From contig NZ_CP163421.1 of assembly GCF_041429775.1 (NCBI RefSeq), forward strand, positions 496,001 through 560,000: a stretch of DNA of 64,000 nucleotides. The letters run 5' to 3'. The position numbers and the translations under genes are program-made. Below, in pieces: positions 1 through 8,001 of the stretch. Within the stretch, counting starts at the first letter, position 1. Each line of letters starts with the position of its first letter. Under the pieces are notes generated by a model. It was not told the origin of the DNA. It searched no databases and saw only the letters and a list, made by a program, of their open reading frames with translations. Origin of the DNA: Glycocaulis abyssi (GTDB lineage: Bacteria; Pseudomonadota; Alphaproteobacteria; Caulobacterales; Maricaulaceae).

Positions 1-959
1 GCGAGCGCCGCGCCAAGCCCTGCCAGCAGCAGGCTGCCTTCGGCCTTGTCTGCCACGAGGCCCCACAGCGTGGCGGCGTTTTCCAGCGCGGCGTCGCCGC
101 CCGCAAAGCCAGAGAGGTCTAGCACGATGGCCGGTTCAGGCAGAACCGCGTCATCAAAGCGCAAGGCGGGCTGGCCATGGGTCCAGATCGTCGCGGCGAG
201 ATCACGCAGGAAGGCGCGCGCGCCCTGATCGGTATCGGTCAACAGGTTCGCGCCGATTTCGATCACCGGATTGACCGGCATGTCGGGTACGAAACCTGCG
301 CCATCCTCGATCGTGTCTAGCCCTTGGCGAGCGCGTGCAATCGCGCGCTCGATCATCGCGTCCGGCACACCGTCGCGCCGCGCGGCGCGCACAGAGCGGG
401 CAAGGGCGCGGTTATGGCGCGGGTCAAAGCACTCGCCCTCGCTGCCATCGCAATTGATGCAGGCGAGCGCCACGGCTTCCAGCCGGTCGCGCACGATGCG
501 CGCACCGACATCGCTTGCCGCGCCCGCCATCGCGGCGGTGTTGATCATGCTGATAAGCGCGCCTGCCTCGAACGGCCCGCTGGCGAGTGTTTCCAGCGGC
601 ATGTCCGCGTCCGCCTCGCCGCGCCAGAGATGCGGGGCGGGGCAGGCTTCGCGCGCGGCGAGACTGGCCAGGAGCTCTGCCGCCTCGATACTGTCAGGCT
701 TCACGCCCGCCAGAGCGGCCAGCGACGCGGCGGTGCTTTCCAGCGCCTTGCGCCCGTCCAGCGTGCCATGGGCAACATCCGCCCCGGTAAGAAGCCCCAG
801 CGCCGTCACCGCGCTTTCGGGCCAGTCTGCGGGCGCGCTGATCTTGACCGCATGGGGTGTGAGCGCGTCCGGGTCGGCATTGCCTGCCAGATGCTCGGCA
901 AAGTCCAGCCCCGCCAGCGGATCGGCACCTTCTTTGGTCAGGCGGCGTTGGATCGTCAT
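1..959 (-). CDS. Ribonucleotide-reductase-like (NrdJ/TSCPD-type) protein, 3' end outside window
   Basis: The reading frame is open on the minus strand from an ATG at 959 to the window edge, giving about 319 residues with no stop, so the C-terminus is missing. The first residues (MTIQRRLTKEGADPLAGLDF) resemble, from memory, the start of alphaproteobacterial class II (B12) ribonucleotide reductases, which begin MRIERRFTKxG. The next part lacks the usual ATP-cone and catalytic motifs that I would expect. Around residues 165-210 there is a Cys-rich stretch (CINCDGSEGEC) followed by a helix pair (DPRHNRALARSVRAARRDG, then VPDAMIERAIARA) that recalls YebC-family proteins. A purine-rich GGGAAG lies about 12 bases before the ATG. 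It could be a degenerate paralogue of NrdJ rather than a working reductase. The gene itself is well supported by length and codon use; the function is only a suggestion. Confidence 0.6.
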   Translation of the reverse strand, partial: MTIQRRLTKEGADPLAGLDFAEHLAGNADPDALTPHAVKISAPADWPESAVTALGLLTGADVAHGTLDGRKALESTAASLAALAGVKPDSIEAAELLASLAAREACPAPHLWRGEADADMPLETLASGPFEAGALISMINTAAMAGAASDVGARIVRDRLEAVALACINCDGSEGECFDPRHNRALARSVRAARRDGVPDAMIERAIARARQGLDTIEDGAGFVPDMPVNPVIEIGANLLTDTDQGARAFLRDLAATIWTHGQPALRFDDAVLPEPAIVLDLSGFAGGDAALENAATLWGLVADKAEGSLLLAGLGAAL

Positions 960-1209
960 GGCGCGGACACTTCCCTGTTTGCCGCCTTGCTGGCGGCAGC
1001 CCTTCCCGCCGCGCCCGAAGGCTTGCGGGCAGCGGACGCGAATCACTCATGGCAAATGATACCGCCTCCGGGGGAGGTGAGTCGAAGGAAGGGGTGGGTT
1101 GTCCCTGCGCATTGCAACAACCCTGCAGCCCCGCGCACTGGACGCAGGCGCGCTTGATAGGCATATACCGTCACACCTGATTTGATGTTTCGCGAGGGGC
1201 GGACCTGCC

Positions 1210-1617
1210 ATGCTCGACTTCATTGGACGACTGTTTGCCTGGTGGAATGGCGCGACGCTGGGCGCGCTGTGGACGATTAGCCGTGGCGGCAAGCTCGTCG
1301 GCGAGGATGATTACGGCAATCGCTATTATCAGGAACGCAAGAGCGGTTCGGGCGCAGACGGCGTGCCGCGCCGCTGGGTGATCTATAATGGCTATGCCGA
1401 TGCCTCGCGCGTGCCGGCAGACTGGCATGGCTGGCTGCACCACACCTTTGCCGAGGCCCCTGTCGATGCGCCTTTGCCGCGCCGCGAATGGGAGCTGGAC
1501 CACAAGCCGAACATGACAGGCACACTCCATGCCTACCGCCCGGCGGGCTCGCTGGCCGACCCGCGCCCGCGTGCGCGCTCGACGGCGGACTATGAAAGCT
1601 GGAACCCGGAAGGCTAG
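1210..1617 (+). CDS. NADH:ubiquinone oxidoreductase accessory subunit, NDUFA12 family
   Basis: This 135-residue protein matches the NDUFA12/B17.2 family of complex I accessory subunits found in mitochondria and alphaproteobacteria. The hallmarks are an N-terminal Trp-rich segment (LFAWWNGATLGALWTI), then GEDDYGNRYYQER near residue 35, RRWVIYNGYADASRVP near 55, and WHGWLHHTF near 72. The length is normal for the bacterial members. In the family the protein helps assemble or stabilise the matrix arm of complex I at the inner membrane. It is read in the same direction as mlaD seven bases downstream, so the two are probably cotranscribed. The tail after residue 105 is Pro/Arg-rich and probably unstructured. 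Confidence 0.9.
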   Translation: MLDFIGRLFAWWNGATLGALWTISRGGKLVGEDDYGNRYYQERKSGSGADGVPRRWVIYNGYADASRVPADWHGWLHHTFAEAPVDAPLPRREWELDHKPNMTGTLHAYRPAGSLADPRPRARSTADYESWNPEG

Positions 1618-1624
1618 GCGATTG

Positions 1625-2086
1625 ATGCGCGGCGGAGCGGTCCTCGAAACACTGGTTGGCGTTATCGTGCTGGTTGTCGCGGCGGCGTTCCTGGTGTTCG
1701 CGCAAGGGCGTCTCGATTCTGACCCTTCCGTTGGCGGCTATGAGCTGCAGGCGAGGTTCTCCGAAATCGGCGCTCTGACCCGGGGTGCAGAAGTGCGCGT
1801 GTCCGGCGTGCCGGTCGGCTCGGTGACAGCGATTGATCTCGATACCGAAACCTATTTCGCCAATGTCAGGCTTCGTCTGCGCCGTGATGTGCTGATCCCG
1901 GCCGATTCCACCGCCAAGATCACCGCCTCCGGCCTGCTGGGCGGGGCCTATGTTGAGATCGAGGCGGGCGGCGATGATGACATGATCGCCGAGGGCGGTG
2001 AGATCATCTACACGCAAGGCGCAGTCGACCTGTTTGAACTGATCGGCGGCTTTGTGTCGGGCGGGCGTGGCGGCGGCGACAGCTAG
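1625..2086 (+). CDS. mlaD: MCE-domain lipid transport protein MlaD
   Basis: The protein has 153 residues when started at the ATG at 1625; the frame is open further upstream but that part would overlap the NDUFA12 gene. It has one N-terminal membrane segment (residues about 6-26, LETLVGVIVLVVAAAFLVFA) followed by a single MCE domain at about 38-118, with the conserved pattern RFSEIGALTRGAEVRVSGVPVG and the GLLGGAYVEIE strand. This is the inner-membrane-anchored periplasmic subunit that forms a hexameric ring for phospholipid traffic between the membranes. The mlaE/mlaF partners are not in this window. The C-terminal helix (VDLFELIGGF) and Gly-rich end fit alphaproteobacterial MlaD. Cotranscribed with the gene before it. 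Confidence 0.88.
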   Translation: MRGGAVLETLVGVIVLVVAAAFLVFAQGRLDSDPSVGGYELQARFSEIGALTRGAEVRVSGVPVGSVTAIDLDTETYFANVRLRLRRDVLIPADSTAKITASGLLGGAYVEIEAGGDDDMIAEGGEIIYTQGAVDLFELIGGFVSGGRGGGDS

Positions 2087-2177
2087 GCGCTGCGGGTTCT
2101 GGCCACTGGTCCCGGAGATTCGCCCTTGTGCTGCCGCATTGCGCTGGTGAGTATGGGTCGAGGGGAGTTTTCCAACG

Positions 2178-2702
2178 ATGACATTGCTGATCCGCCTTTT
2201 GCCCATTTGCGCGTTTGCGCTCGCCAGCCTGCTCCTTGCCTCTGCGGCGCTTGCCCAGGAAGGCGATGAGCCCGGCTCGCTGGAGGAGTGGGCAGAGGAT
2301 ATCGAGGAACCGGACAGCGATTTGACCGCGCCGCTGGAGCAGCAGCAGGAACAGCGTGCCACGCGGCGCTCCGATGAGCTCAGCTCCCGGCCCGGCACCA
2401 TTGCGGTCCTGCGCGGCCTCGACAAGGTGACGGCGCGCACCCGCGATTTCGAGGTGAATGTTGGCGAAAGCTACCGGTTTGGTGCGCTGGATATCACCGT
2501 GCGCTATTGCCGCCGCCGCCCGCCCGAGGAGCCGCCGGAAGTTTTCGTGTTTCTGGAGATCAACGACCAGCGCACGGACGGGTTTGGCATCGGCGCCGAG
2601 GGCGAACGCCTGTTCTCAGGCTGGATGTTTGCCTCCAACCCCGCGCTGAACGCGCTCGATCACCCCGTCTATGATGTCTGGGTGATCGACTGCAGGAGCT
2701 GA
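2178..2702 (+). CDS. DUF2155 domain periplasmic protein
   Basis: The product has 174 residues. It starts with a Sec signal peptide (hydrophobic residues about 5-25, ending ASAALAQ, cleavage near residue 26), followed by an acidic linker and the DUF2155 domain from about residue 70 to the end. Recognisable parts are TAIRV-like LRGLDKVTARTRDFEV, the YCRRRPPEEPPEVFVFLEI strand and the FSGWMFASNPALNALDHPVYDVW motif with the terminal Cys. The function of the family is unknown. It commonly sits beside aat and accBC in alphaproteobacteria, as here. Its last 34 bases overlap the end of the convergent aat gene. Confidence 0.85.
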   Translation: MTLLIRLLPICAFALASLLLASAALAQEGDEPGSLEEWAEDIEEPDSDLTAPLEQQQEQRATRRSDELSSRPGTIAVLRGLDKVTARTRDFEVNVGESYRFGALDITVRYCRRRPPEEPPEVFVFLEINDQRTDGFGIGAEGERLFSGWMFASNPALNALDHPVYDVWVIDCRS

Positions 2703-3319
2703 GCCCCGTTCAGGCCCTCCGGCATCGCGAAGAAATTGCCATCTTCTTTCAGCGCATCGCGCAGCAGCCGGTGATAGGCGTTGCGCGTGATGGTCTGCGC
2801 GCCAAAGCGCTGCAGATGTTCGGTGATGAACTGGGTATCAAGCAGGGTATAGCCGCCCGCTTTAAGACGGGCGACGAGGTGGACCAGCGCCACTTTTGAC
2901 GCATCGGTCATGCGCGAGAACATGCTCTCGCCGAAGAACGCGCCGCCCAAACTCACGCCGTAAAGCCCGCCGACCAGATCGCCCTCATGCCAGCATTCCA
3001 GCGAATGGGCGTGGCCGCGCTCGTGCAATTCTCCATAGAGATTGCGGATCGGATCATTGATCCAGGTGTTTTCCCGGCCCCGCGCGGGCGCGGCGCAATG
3101 ATCGACCACGATCGCAAAACAGCGGTTCACGGTGACGTGGAAGCGGTCCTTGCGCACCAGCTTGGCCAGGCTGCGCGGAATATGAAACTGATCGAGCGCA
3201 ATGACGCCGCGCTCGTCAGGATCAAGCAGGAAGACGCGCGGATCGTCCCGGTCCTCGGCCATCGGGAAGACGCCGCGCGCATAGCATTCCAGCAGCTCTT
3301 CTGCGCCAAACCCGCGCAT
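2669..3319 (-). CDS. aat: Leucyl/phenylalanyl-tRNA--protein transferase
   Basis: This 216-residue protein matches Aat, which adds Leu or Phe from charged tRNA to proteins with N-terminal Arg or Lys and so marks them for ClpS/ClpAP (N-degron pathway). Family motifs are visible: the start LLECYARGVFPMAED, the WINDPIRNLYGELHERGHAHSLECW block at about residues 87-111, DLVGGLYGVSLGGAFFGESMFS at 114-135, and LDTQFITEHLQRFGA near 158. Length is typical. It lies downstream of aroQ-accB-accC on the same strand, separated from accC by a structured repeat, so it may have its own promoter or be read through. The 3' end overlaps the DUF2155 gene convergently by 34 bases. Confidence 0.93.
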   Translation of the reverse strand: MRGFGAEELLECYARGVFPMAEDRDDPRVFLLDPDERGVIALDQFHIPRSLAKLVRKDRFHVTVNRCFAIVVDHCAAPARGRENTWINDPIRNLYGELHERGHAHSLECWHEGDLVGGLYGVSLGGAFFGESMFSRMTDASKVALVHLVARLKAGGYTLLDTQFITEHLQRFGAQTITRNAYHRLLRDALKEDGNFFAMPEGLNGAQLLQSITQTS

Positions 3320-3350
3320 TTAGCTGGTGCCTTCAGCAAGAGCGGATTTC

Positions 3351-3455
3351 CTCCCCCGTTTACGGGGGAGGTGCCTTCGAAGAAGGCGGAGGGGGGAGCT
3401 TTTTTGAAATCCCCCCCTCGGCCCTTCGGGCCACTCCCCCCGTAAACGGGGGGAG
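3351..3455. repeat. Cloverleaf-like intergenic palindromic element between aat and accC
   Basis: Two palindromes, at 3351-3370 (CTCCCCCG-TTTA-CGGGGGAG) and 3434-3455 (same arms, loop TAAA, one extra C/G), are reverse complements of each other and bracket an inner inverted pair of G-runs and C-runs (about 3388-3396 with 3411-3420) and a short GGCCC-TTCG-GGGCC-like hairpin. The whole can fold as one long hairpin or as a multi-arm structure. It resembles dispersed intergenic repeats of GC-rich alphaproteobacteria. It may stabilise or separate the accC and aat transcripts. No coding potential is seen. Confidence 0.75.
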
Positions 3456-3491
3456 ACACCGGTGACGGCTTTAGGCTGCACAGCCAAGGGC

Positions 3492-4844
3492 TTAAGCCTT
3501 CGCGTTGCGCTCTGCCAGCCAGCTCTCCAGCCAGCGGATATGGTAATCGCCGCTGACGAAGTCCGGTTCTTCCAGCAGATCGAGATGGAGCGGGATCGTC
3601 GTTTCGATACCGCCAATGACCATCTCTTTGAGCGCGCGTTTCAGACGCATGATCGCCTCGTGCCGGTCGCGGCCATGCACGATCAGCTTGCCGATCAGGC
3701 TGTCATAATAGGGCGGGATGGAATAACCGGCGTAGAGGCCGGAATCGAGGCGCACGCCGGGGCCGCCGGGCGCGTGGAATTCCGTTACCTTGCCCGGCGA
3801 GGGCGTGAAGGTGTAGGGGTTTTCCGCATTGATCCGGCACTCTATGGACCAGCCATTGACCTTGATATCATCCTGGGTGAGCTCCAGCTTCTCGCCTGCG
3901 GCCACACGGATCTGCTCGCGCACCAGGTCGATGCCGGTGATGAGCTCGGTAACGGGATGCTCCACCTGCAGGCGGGTATTCATCTCGATGAAGAAGAACT
4001 CGCCGTTCTCGTAGAGAAACTCCACCGTGCCGGCGCCGCGATAGCCGATTGCGCCGACCGCCTTGCGCACTATCTCGCCAATGCGTGAGCGTTCCTCAGG
4101 GGTGAGGGCCACTGAAGGGGCTTCCTCAAGGACTTTCTGGTGGCGGCGCTGCAGCGAACAGTCCCGCTCGGCCAGATGGAGCACATTGCCGTGCTCATCG
4201 GCCATCACCTGTATCTCGATATGGCGCGGCTTGCCCAGATAGCGCTCGATATAGACAGCGCCATCGCCGAAGGCGGCCTGCGCCTCCGTAGAAGCGGTCT
4301 GCAGCGCGCTTTCCAGCTTGTCTTCGGTCTCGGCAACCTTCATGCCGCGCCCGCCGCCACCGGCAGCCGCCTTGATGAGCACCGGGAAGCCGACTTCCTT
4401 GGCGACTTTACGCGCCTCTGCCATATCCGAGATCGCGCCGTCAGAGCCGGGCACCACGGGAATGCCCGCTTCCACGGCGGCGCGCTTGGCGGTGATCTTG
4501 TCACCCATCAGACGGATGGTCTCGGGCTTCGGACCGATAAAGGTCAGGCCATGGGCCTCCACGATCTCGGCAAAGCGGGCATTCTCGGACAGAAAGCCAT
4601 AGCCGGGGTGGATGGCCTGCGCGCCGGTAATCTCGGCAGCGGCGATGATGGCCGGGATATGCAGATAGGAGCGGGCCGCCGGGGGCGGGCCAAGGCACAC
4701 GCTCTCATCGGCCAGCTTGACGTGCATGGCCTCGGCATCGGCCTCGGAATGGACCGCCACGGTGCGGATGCCCATTTCCTGGCAGGCGCGGTGCACGCGC
4801 AGGGCAATCTCGCCCCGGTTCGCGATCAGGATTTTCTCAAACAT
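3492..4844 (-). CDS. accC: Acetyl-CoA carboxylase, biotin carboxylase subunit
   Basis: This 450-residue protein is a full-length biotin carboxylase: it carboxylates the biotin on AccB with bicarbonate and ATP, the first step of fatty-acid synthesis. The N-terminal domain starts [20 protein letters not shown]. The ATP-grasp part has the Gly-rich loop [12 protein letters not shown] at about residue 159, [14 protein letters not shown] near 201, [18 protein letters not shown] near 229, and [19 protein letters not shown] near 283 with the catalytic Glu, Asn and Arg. Length matches E. coli AccC (449). It lies nine bases behind accB, so both are translated from one message. Confidence 0.98.
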   Translation of the reverse strand: MFEKILIANRGEIALRVHRACQEMGIRTVAVHSEADAEAMHVKLADESVCLGPPPAARSYLHIPAIIAAAEITGAQAIHPGYGFLSENARFAEIVEAHGLTFIGPKPETIRLMGDKITAKRAAVEAGIPVVPGSDGAISDMAEARKVAKEVGFPVLIKAAAGGGGRGMKVAETEDKLESALQTASTEAQAAFGDGAVYIERYLGKPRHIEIQVMADEHGNVLHLAERDCSLQRRHQKVLEEAPSVALTPEERSRIGEIVRKAVGAIGYRGAGTVEFLYENGEFFFIEMNTRLQVEHPVTELITGIDLVREQIRVAAGEKLELTQDDIKVNGWSIECRINAENPYTFTPSPGKVTEFHAPGGPGVRLDSGLYAGYSIPPYYDSLIGKLIVHGRDRHEAIMRLKRALKEMVIGGIETTIPLHLDLLEEPDFVSGDYHIRWLESWLAERNAKA

Positions 4845-4853
4845 CGGCCGCTC

Positions 4854-5345
4854 CTAGATGAGGGTGAAGAGCGGCTCGCCGTATTCGACAGGCTGGGCAT
4901 CGCTGACCAGCAATTCACCGATCTTGCCCGAGCGTGGCGCGGTGATCGGGTTGAAGGTCTTCATCGCCTCGATCAGCAATATGGTGTCGCCTTCCTTCAC
5001 GCTCTGGCCGGGTTTGACGAAATTATCGGCATCCGGGTTGGGACGCAGATAGACCGTGCCGACCATGGGCGAGTTGACCGCGTTGGCGGCCTTGGCAGCG
5101 GCCGGTGCCGGATCGGCAGACGGCGCAGCGGCGACAGGTGCGGGCGGCGCGGCAGGAGCCGCCGCCGGAGCAGCAACTGCGGGCGCGGCCTGTGTATAGA
5201 CAGGCGCCGGGACTTCGCGCGCGACGCGGATATGCAGCTCACCTTGCGCGACCTCGATCTCGGTCAGCTCGGTATCGTTTAGGATATCGGCCAGCTGGCG
5301 GATCAGTTTCGGGTCAATGCCGGTCTTTGTGGGCGTGGAAGCCAT
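4854..5345 (-). CDS. accB: Acetyl-CoA carboxylase biotin carboxyl carrier protein
   Basis: The protein has 163 residues. An N-terminal segment (IDPKLIRQLADILNDTELTEIEV) is followed by an Ala/Pro-rich flexible linker at about residues 50-85 and the biotinyl domain at about 88-163. The biotin attachment Lys lies in EAMKTFN (about residue 128), where the usual second Met of the AMKM motif is replaced by Thr, as in many alphaproteobacteria. It carries the carboxybiotin between AccC and the AccAD transferase, which is not in this window. It sits between aroQ and accC in the common alphaproteobacterial order. Confidence 0.97.
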   Translation of the reverse strand: MASTPTKTGIDPKLIRQLADILNDTELTEIEVAQGELHIRVAREVPAPVYTQAAPAVAAPAAAPAAPPAPVAAAPSADPAPAAAKAANAVNSPMVGTVYLRPNPDADNFVKPGQSVKEGDTILLIEAMKTFNPITAPRSGKIGELLVSDAQPVEYGEPLFTLI

Positions 5346-5356
5346 TTAGGGAACCT

Positions 5357-5827
5357 TTATGCTTTTGTCTTCGGGCCGGACGCGGCGATCAGCGCGTGGA
5401 CGGCCTCTATGCCAAGGATGTAGCTGCGGGCGCCGAACCCGCTGATTGTGCCGGAAACGGCGCTGGAAACATAGGAGTGATGGCGGAACGCCTCGCGCGC
5501 AGCCGGTTGGGACAGATGTATCTCTATGGCCGGAATGGCAATCGCCTTCAAGGCATCGTGCAGCGCAATAGATGTATGGCCATAGCCAGCAGGGTTGATG
5601 ATGAGGGCGGATGCGTCGCGCCCGGCGTCCTGTACATGGTCGATCAGCACGCCTTCATGGTTGGTCTGGCGAAAATCGATGGTCAGGCCCAGCATGCTGG
5701 CATGCTCTGCGCACGCCGCCTCGATATCGGACAGCGTGGCAGAGCCGTAAATCTCCGGCTCGCGCGTGCCGAGCAGGTTGAGATTGGGCCCGTTCAGGAT
5801 GAAAACTGGTCTCGCCACCTGATGCAT
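5357..5827 (-). CDS. aroQ: Type II 3-dehydroquinate dehydratase
   Basis: This 156-residue protein is the small dodecameric dehydroquinase that turns 3-dehydroquinate into 3-dehydroshikimate in the shikimate pathway. Seen: the lid loop [20 protein letters not shown] at about residues 8-27 with the essential Arg and Tyr, [16 protein letters not shown] at about 78 with the catalytic His region, and [20 protein letters not shown] near 102. Length is as expected (about 145-155). It is the first gene of an aroQ-accB-accC run on the minus strand, with 11 bases to accB; this coupling of shikimate and fatty-acid genes is a known alphaproteobacterial arrangement. Confidence 0.95.
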   Translation of the reverse strand: MHQVARPVFILNGPNLNLLGTREPEIYGSATLSDIEAACAEHASMLGLTIDFRQTNHEGVLIDHVQDAGRDASALIINPAGYGHTSIALHDALKAIAIPAIEIHLSQPAAREAFRHHSYVSSAVSGTISGFGARSYILGIEAVHALIAASGPKTKA

Positions 5828-5956
5828 GTCCCCCGGCTGGTCTGTCTCATGCGTTCAGGCGGTGCAAAACTGCCTGCCTGACGCCATATGTCGTTTCTAC
5901 GACGCCTCAGGCGCGATAAACAAGAACTACCGGCATTTTAAGGGAGCATTGCCGCC

Positions 5957-6184
5957 ATGACGAAGACCGCCAGCGCTGCTGACATCGCCGTGACGGTGAA
6001 CGGGGAGGCGCGTCATCTGCCTGCGGGCCTGACGCTGGCCGGGCTGCTGACCCATCTGGGGCTGGACACGCGCAAAGTCGCGGTGGAACGTAACCTGGAG
6101 ATCGCGCCGCGTTCGGCCTATGGGCAGATCGCGGTCGAGGATGGTGACCGGCTGGAGATCGTCCAGTTTGTTGGTGGGGGGTGA
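5957..6184 (+). CDS. thiS: Thiamine biosynthesis sulfur carrier protein ThiS
   Basis: The product has 75 residues with a ubiquitin-like fold pattern (DIAVTVNGEARHLPAGLTLAGLL) and ends in QFVGGG; the terminal Gly-Gly is adenylated by ThiF and turned into the thiocarboxylate that gives sulfur to the thiazole of thiamine. An AAGGGAG ribosome site lies upstream of the ATG. The frame contains a short N-terminal extension of about ten residues compared with E. coli ThiS. I looked for a TPP riboswitch between 5828 and 5956 and could not find its conserved CTGAGA and ACC-rich parts. thiG follows about 0.8 kb downstream with two other genes between. Confidence 0.92.
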   Translation: MTKTASAADIAVTVNGEARHLPAGLTLAGLLTHLGLDTRKVAVERNLEIAPRSAYGQIAVEDGDRLEIVQFVGGG

Positions 6185-6191
6185 GCGAATA

Positions 6192-6719
6192 ATGTCTGGT
6201 ATTTCTCAGCAGAATGGCCCGCGTGATATCGGAGACATCCTGCTTCGCGCGCCCATCCGGTATCCTGCCCGCTTCCTTGCATCAGCAATAGCGACAGTCG
6301 CTCTGGTCGCCGTGTTCGCCGAAAGCGTTGATGGTGGAGCTTACCTCTTTTTGAGCGCGGCCATTTTGATGCTTATAGTCTTCATCAACACCTCCATCGT
6401 CTACGTTTTCTCGAGGACGGGCCACCGCCTCCCGGTCCTGTTCATTGCCACCTCCGGGATATTCTTGCTGACCGGCCTTGTCTGGTCTGCTGGTACCAGC
6501 GGGCCGTTGGCAGGCCAGCTTGCGCTGGTGCTGTCTGGTGGAGTGATCGCCTCAATCAGCTATCTCGTGATGATGGTTCTGGCTTCGCGCGCCGTTGTCA
6601 GATCCAGACCCGACAAGCAGGAAATGCTGGACGGCGTAATGATCTTCTTCTGGGTAGCTTTTCCTGCGATCGGGCTATTCCTGCTTTCGCGGGAAGCGCG
6701 GGAGCGGAAAATCGTCTGA
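6192..6719 (+). CDS. Five-TM membrane protein of unknown function
   Basis: This protein has 175 residues from the ATG at 6192, seven bases after thiS, so it is probably translated from the thiS message. After an N-terminal soluble stretch of about 25 residues it has five likely membrane segments, at about 28-47, 52-76, 82-102, 110-138 and 150-168, and a basic end (SREARERKIV). It resembles small polytopic inner-membrane proteins (Yip1- or DUF-type) but I recognise no family. The base composition is somewhat lower in GC than the neighbours. The position inside a thiamine locus could mean a link to thiamine, but nothing in the sequence shows this. Confidence 0.72.
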   Translation: MSGISQQNGPRDIGDILLRAPIRYPARFLASAIATVALVAVFAESVDGGAYLFLSAAILMLIVFINTSIVYVFSRTGHRLPVLFIATSGIFLLTGLVWSAGTSGPLAGQLALVLSGGVIASISYLVMMVLASRAVVRSRPDKQEMLDGVMIFFWVAFPAIGLFLLSREARERKIV

Positions 6720-6722
6720 CGT

Positions 6723-6911
6723 TCAGCCCTTCTTCTTGCTGCCGACTGCGGTGAAAACGGCAATCATCGTGAAGCACACCAGCCCGCCAATCATCAGGGG
6801 CAGATTGTTCTCGAACGGCACGCCGTCAAACGTGCGCCAGGCTGCGAAGCCCCAGCTGAGCAGACCGGCAAAGGCCAGAACGATGCTGATTCCTGTAATG
6901 GCAGGATGCAT
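6723..6911 (-). CDS. Small two-TM membrane protein
   Basis: The product has 62 residues. The start at 6911 (MHPAITG) was chosen over the in-frame one at 6941 because a GGAGG sits eight bases before it, followed by a run of T. Two membrane segments are visible (ISIVLAFAGLLSWGFAAW at about 7-24 and LMIGGLVCFTMIAVFTAVG at about 38-56), with a lysine-rich end (SKKKG) that should face the cytoplasm. It ends three bases from the end of the convergent gene. No family is recognised; the size and layout are like many small inner-membrane proteins. Confidence 0.62.
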   Translation of the reverse strand: MHPAITGISIVLAFAGLLSWGFAAWRTFDGVPFENNLPLMIGGLVCFTMIAVFTAVGSKKKG

Positions 6912-6995
6912 AAAAAAAGCCTCCACTCGCGCTTGATACACGTCCGGTCCATCCGGGGCGTGACGGAACGATAGCCGCGCGTTACAACGCCGTCC

Positions 6996-7808
6996 ATGAC
7001 CGAAAAAACCTCCCCCGATACCGCCTCCACCCTACCTGAAGACCGCCCGTTCACGGTGGCCGGGCGGACGTTCAACTCTCGCCTCATCATCGGCACCGGC
7101 AAGTACAAGAGCTACGCGCAGAATGCCGAGGCGCTGGCGGCCTCCGGCGCGGAGATCATTACTGTCGCATTGCGCCGGGTGAATCTCTCCGATTCCAGCC
7201 AGCCCATGCTGGTCGATCATATCGACCCGAAGAAGGTGACCTTCCTGCCCAACACGGCCGGGTGCTTTACCGGCGAGGACGCGGTGCGCACGCTGCGCCT
7301 GGCGCGCGAGGCGGGCGGCTGGAATCTCGTAAAGCTCGAAGTGCTGTCGGACCCCAAGCATCTTTACCCGGAGATGGAAGAGACGCTGCGGGCCACAAAA
7401 CTGCTCATCGAAGATGGCTTCGACGTGATGGTCTATTGCTCTGACGATCCGGTCTATGCCCGCAAGCTGGAGGATGCCGGGGCGTGCGCGATCATGCCGC
7501 TCGGCGCGCCCATCGGCTCCGGGCTTGGTATCCAGAACCCGGTCAATATCCGCCTCATCATCGAAGCAGCTAAAGTCCCGGTCATCGTCGATGCGGGCGT
7601 CGGCACCGCCTCTGACGCCACCATCGCGATGGAGCTGGGCTGTGATGGCGTGCTGATGAACACCGCTATCGCCGAGGCCAAAGACCCGGTGCGCATGGCG
7701 CGCGCGATGAAGCACGCTGTCATTGCGGGGCGCGAATCCTATCTCGCCGGGCGCATGGCCAAGAAGCGCTATGCTGACCCCTCCAGCCCGCTGGCGGGGC
7801 TAATCTAG
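6996..7808 (+). CDS. thiG: Thiazole synthase
   Basis: The protein has 270 residues; family members are about 255-270. It condenses 1-deoxyxylulose 5-phosphate, dehydroglycine and the ThiS thiocarboxylate to form thiazole phosphate. Visible motifs are [14 protein letters not shown] near residue 26, [11 protein letters not shown] near 51, [24 protein letters not shown] near 79, the Schiff-base Lys in [10 protein letters not shown] near 110, [12 protein letters not shown] near 170, and [31 protein letters not shown] near 192. The start at 6996 gives a short disordered N-terminal tail before the core. ThiS lies upstream; thiF, thiE and thiO are not in the window. Confidence 0.96.
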   Translation: MTEKTSPDTASTLPEDRPFTVAGRTFNSRLIIGTGKYKSYAQNAEALAASGAEIITVALRRVNLSDSSQPMLVDHIDPKKVTFLPNTAGCFTGEDAVRTLRLAREAGGWNLVKLEVLSDPKHLYPEMEETLRATKLLIEDGFDVMVYCSDDPVYARKLEDAGACAIMPLGAPIGSGLGIQNPVNIRLIIEAAKVPVIVDAGVGTASDATIAMELGCDGVLMNTAIAEAKDPVRMARAMKHAVIAGRESYLAGRMAKKRYADPSSPLAGLI

Positions 7809-7829
7809 AAGGCTTCGCTCGTCATACTT

Positions 7830-7924
7830 CGTCATTCCAGAAAGCGCGTCAGCGCTTATCTGGAACCCAGATGATTTTAAAAAGTCTGGGTTCCGGACCT
7901 CGCTAACGCTCGCCCGGAATGACG
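7830..7924. repeat. CGTCATTCC-type intergenic palindromic repeat
   Basis: The outer arms CGTCATTCC (7830-7838) and GGAATGACG (7916-7924) are perfect inverted repeats. Inside are a hairpin AAGCGC-GTCA-GCGCTT, an inverted pair GGAACCCAGA (7862-7871) / TCTGGGTTCC (7885-7894) around an AT-rich loop, and a third weaker arm. This three-arm cloverleaf matches the well-known dispersed CGTCATTCC/CGTCATCCC repeats of alphaproteobacterial chromosomes. It lies between thiG and the VOC gene and could act as a transcript boundary. Confidence 0.85.
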
Positions 7925-8001
7925 AGGCGGGTAGCCATACCCTTGACATGTTCCTATAATGTTCTGATCCTCCAAAGTCACCGGAACAAGGAACTCCGCC
8001 C

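Noticed and set aside
271-1157. Two plus-strand frames of over 260 residues at the left edge
   Set aside because: They are opposite a minus-strand frame with a good start and coherent protein; the plus frames have Arg/Ala/Ser-rich shadow composition.
5828-5956. Possible TPP riboswitch before thiS
   Set aside because: The gap is short and lacks the conserved riboswitch elements; no plausible pairing was found.
7943-7960. TTGACA and TATAAT words upstream of the VOC gene, looking like a sigma-70 promoter
   Set aside because: The two words are only six bases apart, far from the 16-18 needed, so they cannot be -35 and -10 of one promoter.
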